Shown piece by piece: positions 34,324 to 42,797 of a stretch of DNA of 64,000 nt. The DNA is taken from assembly GCF_000331285.1 (NCBI RefSeq), contig NZ_ANFX01000012.1, positions 1 to 64,000 of the forward strand, read 5' to 3'. The position numbers and the translations under genes were made by a program. This stretch comes from Porphyrobacter sp. AAP82 (GTDB taxonomy: Bacteria > Pseudomonadota > Alphaproteobacteria > Sphingomonadales > Sphingomonadaceae). The notes beneath the pieces were generated by a model that had not been told where the DNA came from, made no database searches, and saw only the letters and a program-made list of their open reading frames with translations. The first letter of the stretch is position 1; the number at the start of each line of letters is the position of its first letter.

Positions 34324-36312
34324 ATGGTGCGGCTGAAGCCGGAAGCGGGGGGCGTTTGGTTGCGGCTGGCAGGCCGGACGGTGCTCCGTCATGCGCCAGA
34401 TTGTCTCGCAATTTCAGTTGCTAAGGGCGCTGCACAGGTCTCCATGGTGCGCGGCAATTTCCGGCTTTCGGATGCTGCTGTGGCAGCGATGCCACTGTGC
34501 CGGGCAGAAGTGGATGGCGCGGGTGGCGTGGTGCTCGCCAGCGCCGATGGCAGCGCGCAGGTCGCGCTGGCGCTTGCGGCGGATGCATCGCGGCTGACCC
34601 TCAGGGCGCTCGGCGGCCATGACCGCATGACGATCGACTTCGCGCTCGCCCCGGGCGATGTGCTGTGGGGCGGGGGCGAGCAGATGAGCCATCTCGTCCT
34701 CAATGGCCGCAACTTCCCGATCTGGACGAGCGAGCCTGGCGTCGGCCGCGAACCGGGCACCCCGCTCACCGACATGGCCAGCGCCGATGGCAGCTTTGCG
34801 GGCGGCGATTACTGGACCACCAACTATCCCGAGCCCACCGTGCTGTGTTCGGGGGGCTGGGCGCTGAGCCTGGCCAATAGCGAATATGTTGAACTCGACG
34901 CGCGCGATGACGGCATCTTGCGCATTCACGTGTGGTCGGGCGAGGTCGCCATCGACCTGTTCGAGGGCCAGCCTGCCGATCTCGTCCGCCAGCTCGCCGC
35001 GCGCTTCGGCCCGCGCCCGCCGCTCCCCGAATGGGCGCAGGGCGGTGCGGTCATCGGCCTCAAGCAGGGCGCGGCCTCTTTCGACCGGCTCGAGGCGCTG
35101 CTCGCGGCGGGCGCAGCGATCAGCGGCCTGTGGTGCGAGGACTGGGTCGGCATCCGCGAGACCAGCTTCGGCCGCCGCCTGTTCTGGGACTGGCAGTGGA
35201 ACGCCGAGCGCTATCCCGATCTGCCCGCCCGCATGGCCGCTTTGAAGGCGCGCGGCATCCGCTTTCTCGGCTATGTGAACCCATACCTTGCGGTCGACGG
35301 CCCGCTCTACCCGGAAGCCGCCGCCAAGGGCTGTTTGGCCCGCGAGCTGGAGAGCGACGAGCCCTACCGCGTCGACTTCGGCGAGTTCCACGCGGGCGTC
35401 GTCGACTTCACCAACCCCGCCGCCGCAGACTGGTTTGCCGAGGAGGTTATGGCCAAGCGCATGCTCGATTTCGGGCTCGATGGCTGGATGGCGGACTTCG
35501 GCGAATACCTGCCGACCGACCTCAGGCTTCACGATGGCGACCCGATGCGCGAGCACAACCGCTGGCCGGTGCGCTGGGCCGAGGTCAACGCGCGCGCGGT
35601 CGCCTCGCGGGGGCGGACCGGCGATGTCCTTTGGTTCATGCGGGCAGGGCATACCGGGGTTCAGGCCCATTGCCCCTTGCTGTGGGCGGGCGACCAGTCG
35701 GTCGATTTCAGCCGCCATGACGGGATCGGCACGGTGATCACCGCCGCGCTGTCATCGGGCCTCCTCGGCAATGCCTTCAGCCATTCGGACATCGGCGGAT
35801 ATACCAGCCTGTTCGGCAATGTCCGCAGCGAGGAGCTGATCCTGCGCTGGTATGAACTGGGCGCCTTCTCCCCCGTCTTCCGCACCCACGAGGGCAATCG
35901 GCCTGACGACAATCTCCAGATCGACAGCACGCCGGCGCTGGTCGCCGGCGTTGTGCGGTGGAGCCGGGTGCACACGGCGCTTGCCCCCTATGTCCGCCAC
36001 CTCGTCGCCGAGGCGCGGGCCACCGGCCTGCCCGCCCAGCGCGCGCTGTTCCTGCATTACCCCGGCGAGCGCGAGGGCCTGACCATCCAGGACCAATATC
36101 TCTACGGCGCGGACCTGCTGGTGGCGCCGGTGATCGAGGCGGGGGCGGTGATGCGCAGGGTCTACCTGCCCGAGGGTGCGTGGAGGCACCTGTGGAGCGG
36201 GCGGGACCTCGCCCCCGGCTGGCACGATGTGCCCGCGCCGCTGGGCGAGCCGCCGGTCTTCTACCGCCATGACAGCACCTTTGCTGCGCTGTTCGAGGAC
36301 CTCCGCCGATGA
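34324..36312 (+). CDS. smoI: GH31 sulfoquinovosidase
   Basis: A 662-residue cytoplasmic alpha-glycosidase closely resembling E. coli YihQ. The nucleophile is Asp391 (GWMADFGEYLPTD) and the acid/base Asp457 (LWAGDQSVDF). The residues that hold the sulfonate in known sulfoquinovosidases are all visible: Lys247 (GLKQG), Glu272 (WCEDWVGIRETSFG), Arg285, Trp288 (FGRRLFWDW) and Tyr493 (SDIGGYTS). This is the K-E-R-W-Y variant, as in the Agrobacterium enzyme, rather than Q-Q-R-W-Y as in YihQ. Offsets of 14-16 residues to the YihQ numbering are consistent along the protein. It releases SQ from sulfoquinovosyl glycerol or similar glycosides. First gene of a four-gene operon; it overlaps the LacI gene (ATGA). 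Confidence 0.93.
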   Translation: MVRLKPEAGGVWLRLAGRTVLRHAPDCLAISVAKGAAQVSMVRGNFRLSDAAVAAMPLCRAEVDGAGGVVLASADGSAQVALALAADASRLTLRALGGHDRMTIDFALAPGDVLWGGGEQMSHLVLNGRNFPIWTSEPGVGREPGTPLTDMASADGSFAGGDYWTTNYPEPTVLCSGGWALSLANSEYVELDARDDGILRIHVWSGEVAIDLFEGQPADLVRQLAARFGPRPPLPEWAQGGAVIGLKQGAASFDRLEALLAAGAAISGLWCEDWVGIRETSFGRRLFWDWQWNAERYPDLPARMAALKARGIRFLGYVNPYLAVDGPLYPEAAAKGCLARELESDEPYRVDFGEFHAGVVDFTNPAAADWFAEEVMAKRMLDFGLDGWMADFGEYLPTDLRLHDGDPMREHNRWPVRWAEVNARAVASRGRTGDVLWFMRAGHTGVQAHCPLLWAGDQSVDFSRHDGIGTVITAALSSGLLGNAFSHSDIGGYTSLFGNVRSEELILRWYELGAFSPVFRTHEGNRPDDNLQIDSTPALVAGVVRWSRVHTALAPYVRHLVAEARATGLPAQRALFLHYPGEREGLTIQDQYLYGADLLVAPVIEAGAVMRRVYLPEGAWRHLWSGRDLAPGWHDVPAPLGEPPVFYRHDSTFAALFEDLRR

Positions 36313-37313
36313 GCCGCGCCAACATCCGCGATGTCGCCGCGCGCGCCGGAGTGGCGGTCAAGACCGTCAGCCGCGTGATGAACGGCCACCCCTATGTCAG
36401 CGCCGAGCTGCGCGAGCGGGTCGAGACGGCGATGGCCGAACTCGACTACCGGCCCTCCGTCGCCGCGCGCATCCTGTCGGGCGCGAAGTCGGGGCAGGTC
36501 GCGCTGATCTACGACAATCACAGCCCCTACTACATGTTCCAGATTCAGAAGGGCTGCTGGGAGGTGTGCCACGAGGCCGGCATCCGCCTGCTTGCACAGC
36601 CCGTGGACGTCGCCGATCCGCAGGTGGGCGATCAGGTGCGCGGGCTGGTGCGCGAGACCCACGTGGACGGCATCATCCTGTCCTCCCCCGTCACCGATTG
36701 CGACCCCGTTCTGCGCGCATTGGAGACGATGGATGTGCCCTTCATCCGCATCTCTCCAGGCACCAACCACGCGCTCACATCCTCGGTGTTCATGGACGAC
36801 GCGCAGGCCGCCGACGACATGACCACCCACCTCATCAACGCCGGCCACCGCCGGATCGGGTTCATCAAGGGTCACACCAATCACATGGCCTCCGACGATC
36901 GCCTGTTCGGCTATCGCCGCGCCTTGGACCGCGTCGGCATCCTCTTCGAGCCGAGCCTCGTGGTCGACGGCGAGTTCGACTTCGACAGCGGGGTGAGGGG
37001 CGCGCGCCTGCTGCTCGATCAGCCCGCCCGGCCGACCGCGATCTTCGCCTCCAACGACGACATGGCCGCAGGCGTCCTCGCCGTGGCGCACGACCGCGGG
37101 ATCGTGGTTCCGGGCGAGCTTTCGGTGACCGGCTTCGACGATACCACGCTGGCGCGCACCGTCTGGCCGCCGCTCACCACGATCCGCCAGCCGATGGCCG
37201 AGCTTGCGCGGACCGCCACCCGGATCCTGATCGCGGGCGGGGACATCACCCACAAGCGCCTGCCCCACGAACTCGTCGAGCGCGCCTCGGTCGCGCCCCC
37301 ACAGAGGAACTGA
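36309..37313 (+). CDS. LacI-family regulator of the sulfoquinovose operon
   Basis: A 334-residue repressor: N-terminal helix-turn-helix IRDVAARAGVAVKTVSRVMNGH with hinge RPSVAARILSG, then a periplasmic-binding-protein-like sensor (HRRIGFIKGHTNHM, PTAIFASNDDMAAGVLAVA, VTGFDDTTLARTVWPPLTTI). Its start overlaps the stop of the sulfoquinovosidase and the reductase gene follows three bases after its own stop, so it is co-transcribed with the enzymes and presumably autoregulated. The inducer is likely SQ or a derivative. Confidence 0.9.
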   Translation: MSRANIRDVAARAGVAVKTVSRVMNGHPYVSAELRERVETAMAELDYRPSVAARILSGAKSGQVALIYDNHSPYYMFQIQKGCWEVCHEAGIRLLAQPVDVADPQVGDQVRGLVRETHVDGIILSSPVTDCDPVLRALETMDVPFIRISPGTNHALTSSVFMDDAQAADDMTTHLINAGHRRIGFIKGHTNHMASDDRLFGYRRALDRVGILFEPSLVVDGEFDFDSGVRGARLLLDQPARPTAIFASNDDMAAGVLAVAHDRGIVVPGELSVTGFDDTTLARTVWPPLTTIRQPMAELARTATRILIAGGDITHKRLPHELVERASVAPPQRN

Positions 37314-37315
37314 CC

Positions 37316-38230
37316 ATGAGTGAACTGCCCCTTCCACCTGCCACCCGCCGCCTCGGGGCGAGCGATATCGCGGTCTCGCCCATCGCCTGGGGGATGTGGC
37401 GCCTTGCCGAAAACGGCCGCACCGCCGCCGATGCGGCAAGGCTGGTCCACGCGGCGCTCGATGCCGGGATCACCTTTCTCGACACCGCCGACATCTACGG
37501 GTTCGACGGCGCTGGCGGCTTCGGCGATGCCGAGGCGCTGCTTGGCGAGGTGCTGGCGGCTGACCCGTCGCTGCGGGGCCGCATGGTGCTGGCGACCAAG
37601 GGCGGCATCCTCCCGCCGCTGCCCTATGACCAGAGCCCTGCCTACCTCGCCAAGGCGATCGACAGCTCGCTGCGCCGGCTCAAGGTGGACAGTGTCGATC
37701 TGTGGCAGATCCACCGGCCCGATATTCTCGCCCACCCGCAGGACGTCGCCCGCGTGCTCGACGATGCGGTGGCCTCGGGCAAGATCCGCGCGCTCGGCGT
37801 CTCCAACTTCACCATTCACCAGACCGCCGCGCTGAACCACTTCCTCGGCAACAAGCTGGTGGCGACCCAGCCGGAGATCAGCCCGCTGCGCATCACCTGC
37901 TTCGAGAACGGCGAGCTTGATCAGGCGATGATGCTGGGCCTCACCCCGCTTGCCTGGTCGCCGCTCGGCGGCGGCAGGCTCGCCGCGCCGGAAACAGCGC
38001 GCGACAAGGCGGTTGCCGCCGCGCTCGATGTCGTGGCCGGGGCGCAAGGCGTATCGCGCACGGTTGCCGCCTATAGCTGGCTGATGGCGCACCCAGCAGG
38101 GATCGTGCCCATCATCGGCTCGCAGAACGAGAGCCGGATCGCGGAGGGGGCCGAGGCACTGAAGGTCCGCTGGACCCGGACGGATTGGTACGCGGTGCTG
38201 GTCGCCGCGCGTGGAGAAAGGCTTCCCTGA
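37316..38230 (+). CDS. smoB: Aldo-keto reductase, probable 6-oxo-glucose reductase (SmoB-like)
   Basis: A 304-residue (beta/alpha)8 reductase behind the ribosome site AGAGGAACTGACC. The family tetrad is visible as Asp and Tyr in FLDTADIYG, Lys in LATKGG and His in IHRPD. The NADPH-binding C-terminal strand is IVPIIGSQNESRI. It lies between the LacI gene and the monooxygenase, and overlaps the latter (TGATG). In the oxidative SQ pathway of Agrobacterium, the reductase SmoB converts 6-dehydroglucose, left after desulfonation, to glucose. The same job is inferred here from the neighbouring genes. Confidence 0.82.
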   Translation: MSELPLPPATRRLGASDIAVSPIAWGMWRLAENGRTAADAARLVHAALDAGITFLDTADIYGFDGAGGFGDAEALLGEVLAADPSLRGRMVLATKGGILPPLPYDQSPAYLAKAIDSSLRRLKVDSVDLWQIHRPDILAHPQDVARVLDDAVASGKIRALGVSNFTIHQTAALNHFLGNKLVATQPEISPLRITCFENGELDQAMMLGLTPLAWSPLGGGRLAAPETARDKAVAAALDVVAGAQGVSRTVAAYSWLMAHPAGIVPIIGSQNESRIAEGAEALKVRWTRTDWYAVLVAARGERLP

Positions 38231-39321
38231 TGACCCAGCAGCAACAATGCGAAATCGCGTGGTTTTCCGCGCTGTGCGACGACGATTACGAGTTCCTCGG
38301 CGTCCCCGATCCCTATCTGCAATCGAGCTGGGAGCATTGCCGCAACCTCGTGCTGCGTGCCGAGGAAGGCGGGTTCGACAACATCCTGCTGCCTTCGGGC
38401 TACCAGCTGGGCGTCGATACCACGATCTTCGCCGCTGCCGTCGCCACGCAGGTCAAGCGGATCAAGCTCTTGTGGGCGACCCGCATGGGCGAGGACTGGC
38501 CGCCGCAGCTCGCGCGCCGGATCGCGACCCTCGACCGTATCCTCGGGCCGAACGCGAGCGGGACGGGCGGGCGATTGAACGTCAACATCATCTCCTCGGA
38601 CATGCCGGGCGAAACCATCGAGAGCGGCCCGCGCTACCGCCGCGGCACCGAGATCATGACAATCGTGCGCACCTTGCTGAACGGCGAGCACCTCGATTTC
38701 GACGGCGAGTTCTACAAGCTGAAGCTCGATCCGCCGCGCATCACGACGCTCAGCGGCAAGTGCCCGCCGTTCTACTTCGGCGGCCTCAGCCACGAAGCCC
38801 GCGAATGCGCAGCCGAGGCGGCGGACGTTTACCTGATGTGGCCCGATACGATGGACAAGGTGCGCGAGAACATCGCCGATCTCAAGGAACGCGCGGCGAA
38901 GTATGGCCGCACCCTCAGGTTCGGCTACCGCGTCCACGTGATCGTGCGCGAGACCGAGGACGAGGCGCGCCGCTATGCCGACCGGCTGCTCTCCAAGCTC
39001 GATGACGAGGCGGGCCGCGCGATCCGCGAAAAAAGCCTCGATGCCAAGAACTACGGCGTCCAGCGCCAGCAGGAACTGCGCGGCGCGGCCGATGGCGACG
39101 GCTTCGTCGAGGAGAACCTGTGGACCGGCATCGGCCGCGCACGCTCGGGCTGCGGGGCGGCGATCGTCGGCACGCCCGATCAGGTGCTCGCCAAGCTGCG
39201 CGCCTACCAGGCCGAAGGGATCGAGGCCTTCATCCTGTCGGGCTACCCGCACGCGGCTGAAGCCGATCTGTTCGCGCGCCATGTGCTGCCGCATATCCAG
39301 CACGGCCCACTGGAGATGTAG
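38230..39321 (+). CDS. smoC: FMNH2-dependent sulfonate monooxygenase, probable SQ monooxygenase (SmoC/SsuD-like)
   Basis: A 363-residue luciferase-like monooxygenase. Recognisable segments: LRAEEGGFDNILLPSG, KRIKLLWATRMGEDWPPQLARRIATLDRI, GRLNVNIISSD, HLDFDGEFYKLKLDPP, PPFYFGGLSHEARECAAEAADVYLMW, CGAAIVGTPDQVLAKL, GIEAFILSGYPHAAEA. This is the SsuD pattern of two-component alkanesulfonate monooxygenases. Such enzymes cut C-S bonds with O2 and reduced FMN, releasing sulfite and an aldehyde; with SQ this gives 6-oxo-glucose. The start ATG overlaps the reductase stop; a start 15 codons earlier was rejected. The reductase partner is probably encoded at 27218-27790. Confidence 0.87.
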   Translation: MTQQQQCEIAWFSALCDDDYEFLGVPDPYLQSSWEHCRNLVLRAEEGGFDNILLPSGYQLGVDTTIFAAAVATQVKRIKLLWATRMGEDWPPQLARRIATLDRILGPNASGTGGRLNVNIISSDMPGETIESGPRYRRGTEIMTIVRTLLNGEHLDFDGEFYKLKLDPPRITTLSGKCPPFYFGGLSHEARECAAEAADVYLMWPDTMDKVRENIADLKERAAKYGRTLRFGYRVHVIVRETEDEARRYADRLLSKLDDEAGRAIREKSLDAKNYGVQRQQELRGAADGDGFVEENLWTGIGRARSGCGAAIVGTPDQVLAKLRAYQAEGIEAFILSGYPHAAEADLFARHVLPHIQHGPLEM

Positions 39322-39817
39322 AGGGCAAAGTTCACGAAGTTCACATTGCAAATTCTGCATTCCTACAGGAATTTCGGTGTGATTTCAGAATATTGTGCGG
39401 CAAATCCGAAGTTCACACATGTTCGCCGCGCGCTGCGCTACGGGCGGCGGCCGTTGCCAGGGCGAAGTTTGCAAAGCTGCCACTGCAAACGTCGCGTTCC
39501 TACAGAATTCGTCCTTTCGATTCAGAGAGATGGTGGGTAAAGCCGAAGCTGGCATGCGGCCTTGCGGTTGCATCCGCGCAGGGGCGGTGACGGGTTGCGG
39601 GCGGACAATGCGAAAGAGCGCTCCTGCCCTATAGCGCGCGGCGCGCCTGTAGGAAAATCCGCGCGCTGCCCGCCCCGATTCGCGGCGGTCAGGCCCTGCT
39701 GGCCAAGCCCCTTGCCGCTACGGCGCCGCGCCCTTGCGCGAAAGCCTCTTTTCCGCGTCCGCGCGCCGTGACAAAGCGTATCTCAACGCGGCAAAACGCA
39801 ACTCGGAGAGAGACCCC
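39322..39817. repeat. Gene-free gap with degenerate interspersed repeats
   Basis: About 500 bp without a convincing gene. Two related blocks of about 67 bp lie at 39323-39390 and 39460-39528. Both start GGGC(A/G)AAGTT, share an ACTGCAAA or ATTGCAAA core followed by TTCCTACAG, and end GATTTCAGA or GATTCAGA. A third, inverted core (CCTGTAGGAAA) lies at 39646-39656. They resemble the short non-coding repeats scattered through sphingomonad genomes. The rest is a probable promoter for the acyl-CoA dehydrogenase operon. Confidence 0.6.
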
Positions 39818-41014
39818 ATGAACCTCGAATTCACCCCCGAAGAACAGGCCTTCCGCGAGGAAGTCCGCAGCTTCATCGCCGAAAACTATCCCAAGCACCT
39901 CGCCGATTTCGGCATGCGCGAGGATATGGCGCGCGAGGATTTCGTCGCCTGGCACAAGATCCTCGGGGCGAAGGGCTGGTCGGTTCCGGCATGGCCGACC
40001 CAATATGGCGGCACCGGCTGGAGCCCGACCCAGCGCTACATCTGGTCGGAAGAGAACGCCCGCGTCAACGCGCTGATGCCGCTGCCCTTCGGCGTGTCGA
40101 TGGTCGGCCCCGTCATCTACACCTTCGGTTCGGAAGAGCAGAAGGCCAAGCACCTCCCCGGCATCCGCAGCGGCGAGGTGTGGTGGTGCCAGGGCTATTC
40201 GGAACCGGGCGCGGGCTCGGACCTTGCCAGCCTCAAGACCACCGCGGTGCGCGACGGCGACCATTACGTCATCAACGGCCAGAAGACCTGGACGACGCTT
40301 GCCCAGCATGCCGACTGGGGCTTCTTCCTGTGCCGCACCGATCCCGCCGCCAAGCAGCAGGAAGGGATCAGCTTCATCCTCGTCGACATGAAGACGCCGG
40401 GGGTGGAAGTGAAGCCGATCAAGCTGCTGGACGGCGGCTACGAGGTCAACGAGACCTGGCTCACCGACGTGCGCGTGCCGGTCGAGAATCTTGTGGGGGT
40501 TGAAAACAAGGGCTGGACCTATGCAAAGTTCCTGCTCGCGCATGAACGCTCGGGGATTGCGGGCGTGGCGCGCAGCAAGCGCGGCGTCGAGAAGCTGCGC
40601 GAGATCGCAGCGCACGAGACGCTCGATGGCGCGCCGCTGATCAAGGATTTCGACTTCGCCAAGAAGGTGAGCCAGCTGGAGATCGATCTCGCCGCGCTCG
40701 AGATCACCGAACTGCGCACGCTGGCGGGCGAGCAGGCGGGCAAGGGTCCGGGACCGGAAAGCTCGATCCTCAAGATCAAGGGCACCGAAATCCAGCAGCG
40801 CCTGACCGAACTGACGCTGGAAGCGGTCGGCACCTATTCCGCGCCCTACATGGGCGGGGTGTCGAACGACAACGGCTCGAACGAGCACCCGGTCGGCCCC
40901 GACTACGCAGCCCATGCCGCGGCGACCTATTTCAACATGCGCAAGACCAGCATCTACGGCGGATCGAACGAGATCCAGCGCAACATCATCACCAAGATGA
41001 TCCTCGGCCTTTAA
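39818..41014 (+). CDS. Acyl-CoA dehydrogenase, PimC-like (large subunit of a pair)
   Basis: A 398-residue acyl-CoA dehydrogenase starting at ATG 39818 behind GGAGAGAGA. Conserved parts: WWCQGYSEPGAGSDLASLKT, YVINGQKTWTTLAQHADW, KFLLAHERSGIAG and the C-terminal KTSIYGGSNEIQRNIITKMILGL. A second dehydrogenase gene follows after 25 bp. Such tandem pairs form heteromeric enzymes acting on dicarboxylic or side-chain acyl-CoAs (pimeloyl-CoA dehydrogenase PimC/PimD, steroid ChsE1/E2). The exact substrate is not shown by the sequence. Confidence 0.9.
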   Translation: MNLEFTPEEQAFREEVRSFIAENYPKHLADFGMREDMAREDFVAWHKILGAKGWSVPAWPTQYGGTGWSPTQRYIWSEENARVNALMPLPFGVSMVGPVIYTFGSEEQKAKHLPGIRSGEVWWCQGYSEPGAGSDLASLKTTAVRDGDHYVINGQKTWTTLAQHADWGFFLCRTDPAAKQQEGISFILVDMKTPGVEVKPIKLLDGGYEVNETWLTDVRVPVENLVGVENKGWTYAKFLLAHERSGIAGVARSKRGVEKLREIAAHETLDGAPLIKDFDFAKKVSQLEIDLAALEITELRTLAGEQAGKGPGPESSILKIKGTEIQQRLTELTLEAVGTYSAPYMGGVSNDNGSNEHPVGPDYAAHAAATYFNMRKTSIYGGSNEIQRNIITKMILGL

Positions 41015-41039
41015 CAGCGCGAGCGACGGGAGAGAATTC

Positions 41040-42170
41040 GTGGATTTTAACTTCACCGAAGAACAGGGCATGGTGCGCGACAGCCTCTCGCGGCTGGTGC
41101 GCGAGCAATATGGCTTCGAGGAGCGCCGCAAGGCGATCGCCAGCGCCGATGGCTGGCGGCCCGAAGTGTGGGCGCAGCTCGCCGAGCTCGGCATTCTCGG
41201 GATGCCCTTCTCGGAAGCCGACGGCGGCTTTGGCGGCGACGCGGTCGATGCGATGGTGATCATGGAGGAGTTCGGCAAGGGTCTGGTGATCGAGCCTTTC
41301 CTGCCCACCGTGGTCTGCGCCGGCGGCTTCCTGAAGCACGGCGGGACGGCGGCGCAGAAGGAAGAGCATATCGGCGCGATCGTCTCAGGGACCGCGGTGT
41401 TCGCCTTCGCCTATGCCGAGCCCAGGGGCCGCTATGACTATGCCGACCTCGAAACCACCGCCAGGAAGGACGGCGGGGCTTACGTGCTCAACGGCCACAA
41501 GGCGGTCGTCATCGGCGCGCCGTGGGCGAGCCACCTTGTCGTCACCGCGAGCACCGGCGGCGAGCGGCGGGACCGGGGCGGGGTTTCGGTCTTCGTCCTC
41601 GCCAAGGACACGCCCGGCGTCACCACCCGCGACTATGTGACGGTCGATGGGCGCCGCGCCTCGGAAGTCTTCTTCGAGAATGCCGCTGTCGGCGCCGAAG
41701 CCCTGATCGGGGCCGAGGGCGAGGGGCTGGCGCTGATCGAGCGCGTCACCGACGAAGCCATCGCCGCGCTGTGCGCCGAGGCCTGCGGGGCGATGAAGGT
41801 CGCCCATGCGATGACCGTGGAATATTCTCGCCAGCGCAAGCAGTTCGGCGTGCCGATCGGCAGCTTCCAGGTGCTCCAGCACCGCATGGTCGACATGTAC
41901 ACGGCCTATGAAACCGCGGTCTCGCTCACCTATCTCGCCACGCTGCGGCTGGGCAGCGACGAGCGGACCCGCAAGCTCGCGGTCTCGGCCGCGAAGGTCG
42001 GCGTCGGCCAGTCGGCGCGGCTGATCGGGCAGGAAGCGGTGCAGATCCACGGCGGCAACGGCGTCACGGATGAATATGCCATCGGCCACTACTTCAAGCG
42101 CCTGACGATCTTCGACAGCGAGTTCGGCAATGTCGACCACCACCTGAAGCGCCACGTCGCGCTGAGTTGA
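41040..42170 (+). CDS. Acyl-CoA dehydrogenase, PimD-like (small subunit of a pair)
   Basis: A 376-residue partner of the preceding gene, starting with GTG at 41040 after GGGAGAGAATTC. It keeps the fold (FAFAYAEPRGRYDYADLETT, YVLNGHKAVVIGAPWA, TVEYSRQRKQFGVPIGSFQVLQHRMVDMY, QEAVQIHGGNGVTDEYAIGHYFKRLTIFDSEFGNVDHHL). The catalytic base usually found in one subunit of such pairs cannot be assigned with confidence here. A terminator follows, so the two genes make a closed operon. Confidence 0.88.
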   Translation: MDFNFTEEQGMVRDSLSRLVREQYGFEERRKAIASADGWRPEVWAQLAELGILGMPFSEADGGFGGDAVDAMVIMEEFGKGLVIEPFLPTVVCAGGFLKHGGTAAQKEEHIGAIVSGTAVFAFAYAEPRGRYDYADLETTARKDGGAYVLNGHKAVVIGAPWASHLVVTASTGGERRDRGGVSVFVLAKDTPGVTTRDYVTVDGRRASEVFFENAAVGAEALIGAEGEGLALIERVTDEAIAALCAEACGAMKVAHAMTVEYSRQRKQFGVPIGSFQVLQHRMVDMYTAYETAVSLTYLATLRLGSDERTRKLAVSAAKVGVGQSARLIGQEAVQIHGGNGVTDEYAIGHYFKRLTIFDSEFGNVDHHLKRHVALS

Positions 42171-42191
42171 GGCGCGCGCCATGGCACCGCA

Positions 42192-42224
42192 AACCCCGCG
42201 CCCGGCAGCCCCGGGGGCGGGGTT
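42192..42224 (+). terminator. Rho-independent terminator of the acyl-CoA dehydrogenase operon
   Basis: AACCCCGCGCCCGG (42192-42205) pairs with CCGGGGGCGGGGTT (42211-42224) with one mismatch and a five-base loop, followed by TTCTTA. The hairpin ends before the sigma-factor gene. Confidence 0.8.
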
Positions 42225-42272
42225 TTCTTATGGCGCTGTAACCGTCTGCCGCGCGCCGGCGAACCGGGCGGC

Positions 42273-42797
42273 ATGAGAGCGGACGAACCGACCCTTGCGC
42301 GGCTGATGCGCCTCTCGCAAGCGGGCGACAAGCAGGCCTATGCGACCTTGCTGGAAAGCTGCCAGCGCTGGCTGCGGAGCTATTACGCCCGCCGCGTCGC
42401 GCCCTCCAGTCTCGATGATCTGGTGTAGGAGACGCTGATCGCGCTCCACACCAAGCGCGCCTCGTGGGATGCCTCGCGGCCGTTCCTGCCGTGGCTCGCG
42501 GCGATCGCGCGCTACCGCTGGGTCGATCACCTGCGCCGCCTCTACCGCGCCGACGAGCACGAATTGCACGAGGAGCTGATCGGCACCGATGATGAACCCG
42601 GCATCGCCGCGCGCATCAGCCTCGATCGGCTGCTCGGCCTGCTCCCGCCCGCGCAGGAGCGCGCCATCGCGCTCGTCAAGATCGAGGGCCTCTCCATCGC
42701 CGAGGCGTCCGCCGCGACCGGGCAGAGCGAGAGCCTGGTCAAGGTCAACATCCACCGCGGGCTGAAAAGGCTCGCGGCCATCATCGAGAAAGAATGA
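42273..42797 (+). pseudogene. ECF sigma factor (SigF-like) interrupted by one amber codon
   Basis: Starting at ATG 42273 the frame reads as a complete ECF sigma factor: region 2 (AYATLLESCQRWLRSYYARR, ALHTKRASWDASRPFLPWLAAIARYRWVDHLRR) and region 4 (LLPPAQERAIALVKIEGLSIAEASAATGQSESLVKVNIHRGLKRL). A TAG at 42426-42428 falls in the motif DDLV-stop-ETL, where relatives have Gln (CAG). Everything else is intact and in frame, so either the gene died recently or the base is a sequencing error. An ATG at 42564 could restart only region 4. The end overlaps the anti-sigma gene (ATGA). Confidence 0.88.

Noticed and set aside
31952..34336. Plus-strand frame of 794 codons opposite the TonB receptor
   Set aside because: Shadow of the receptor gene in GC-rich DNA; no ribosome site or recognisable domain.
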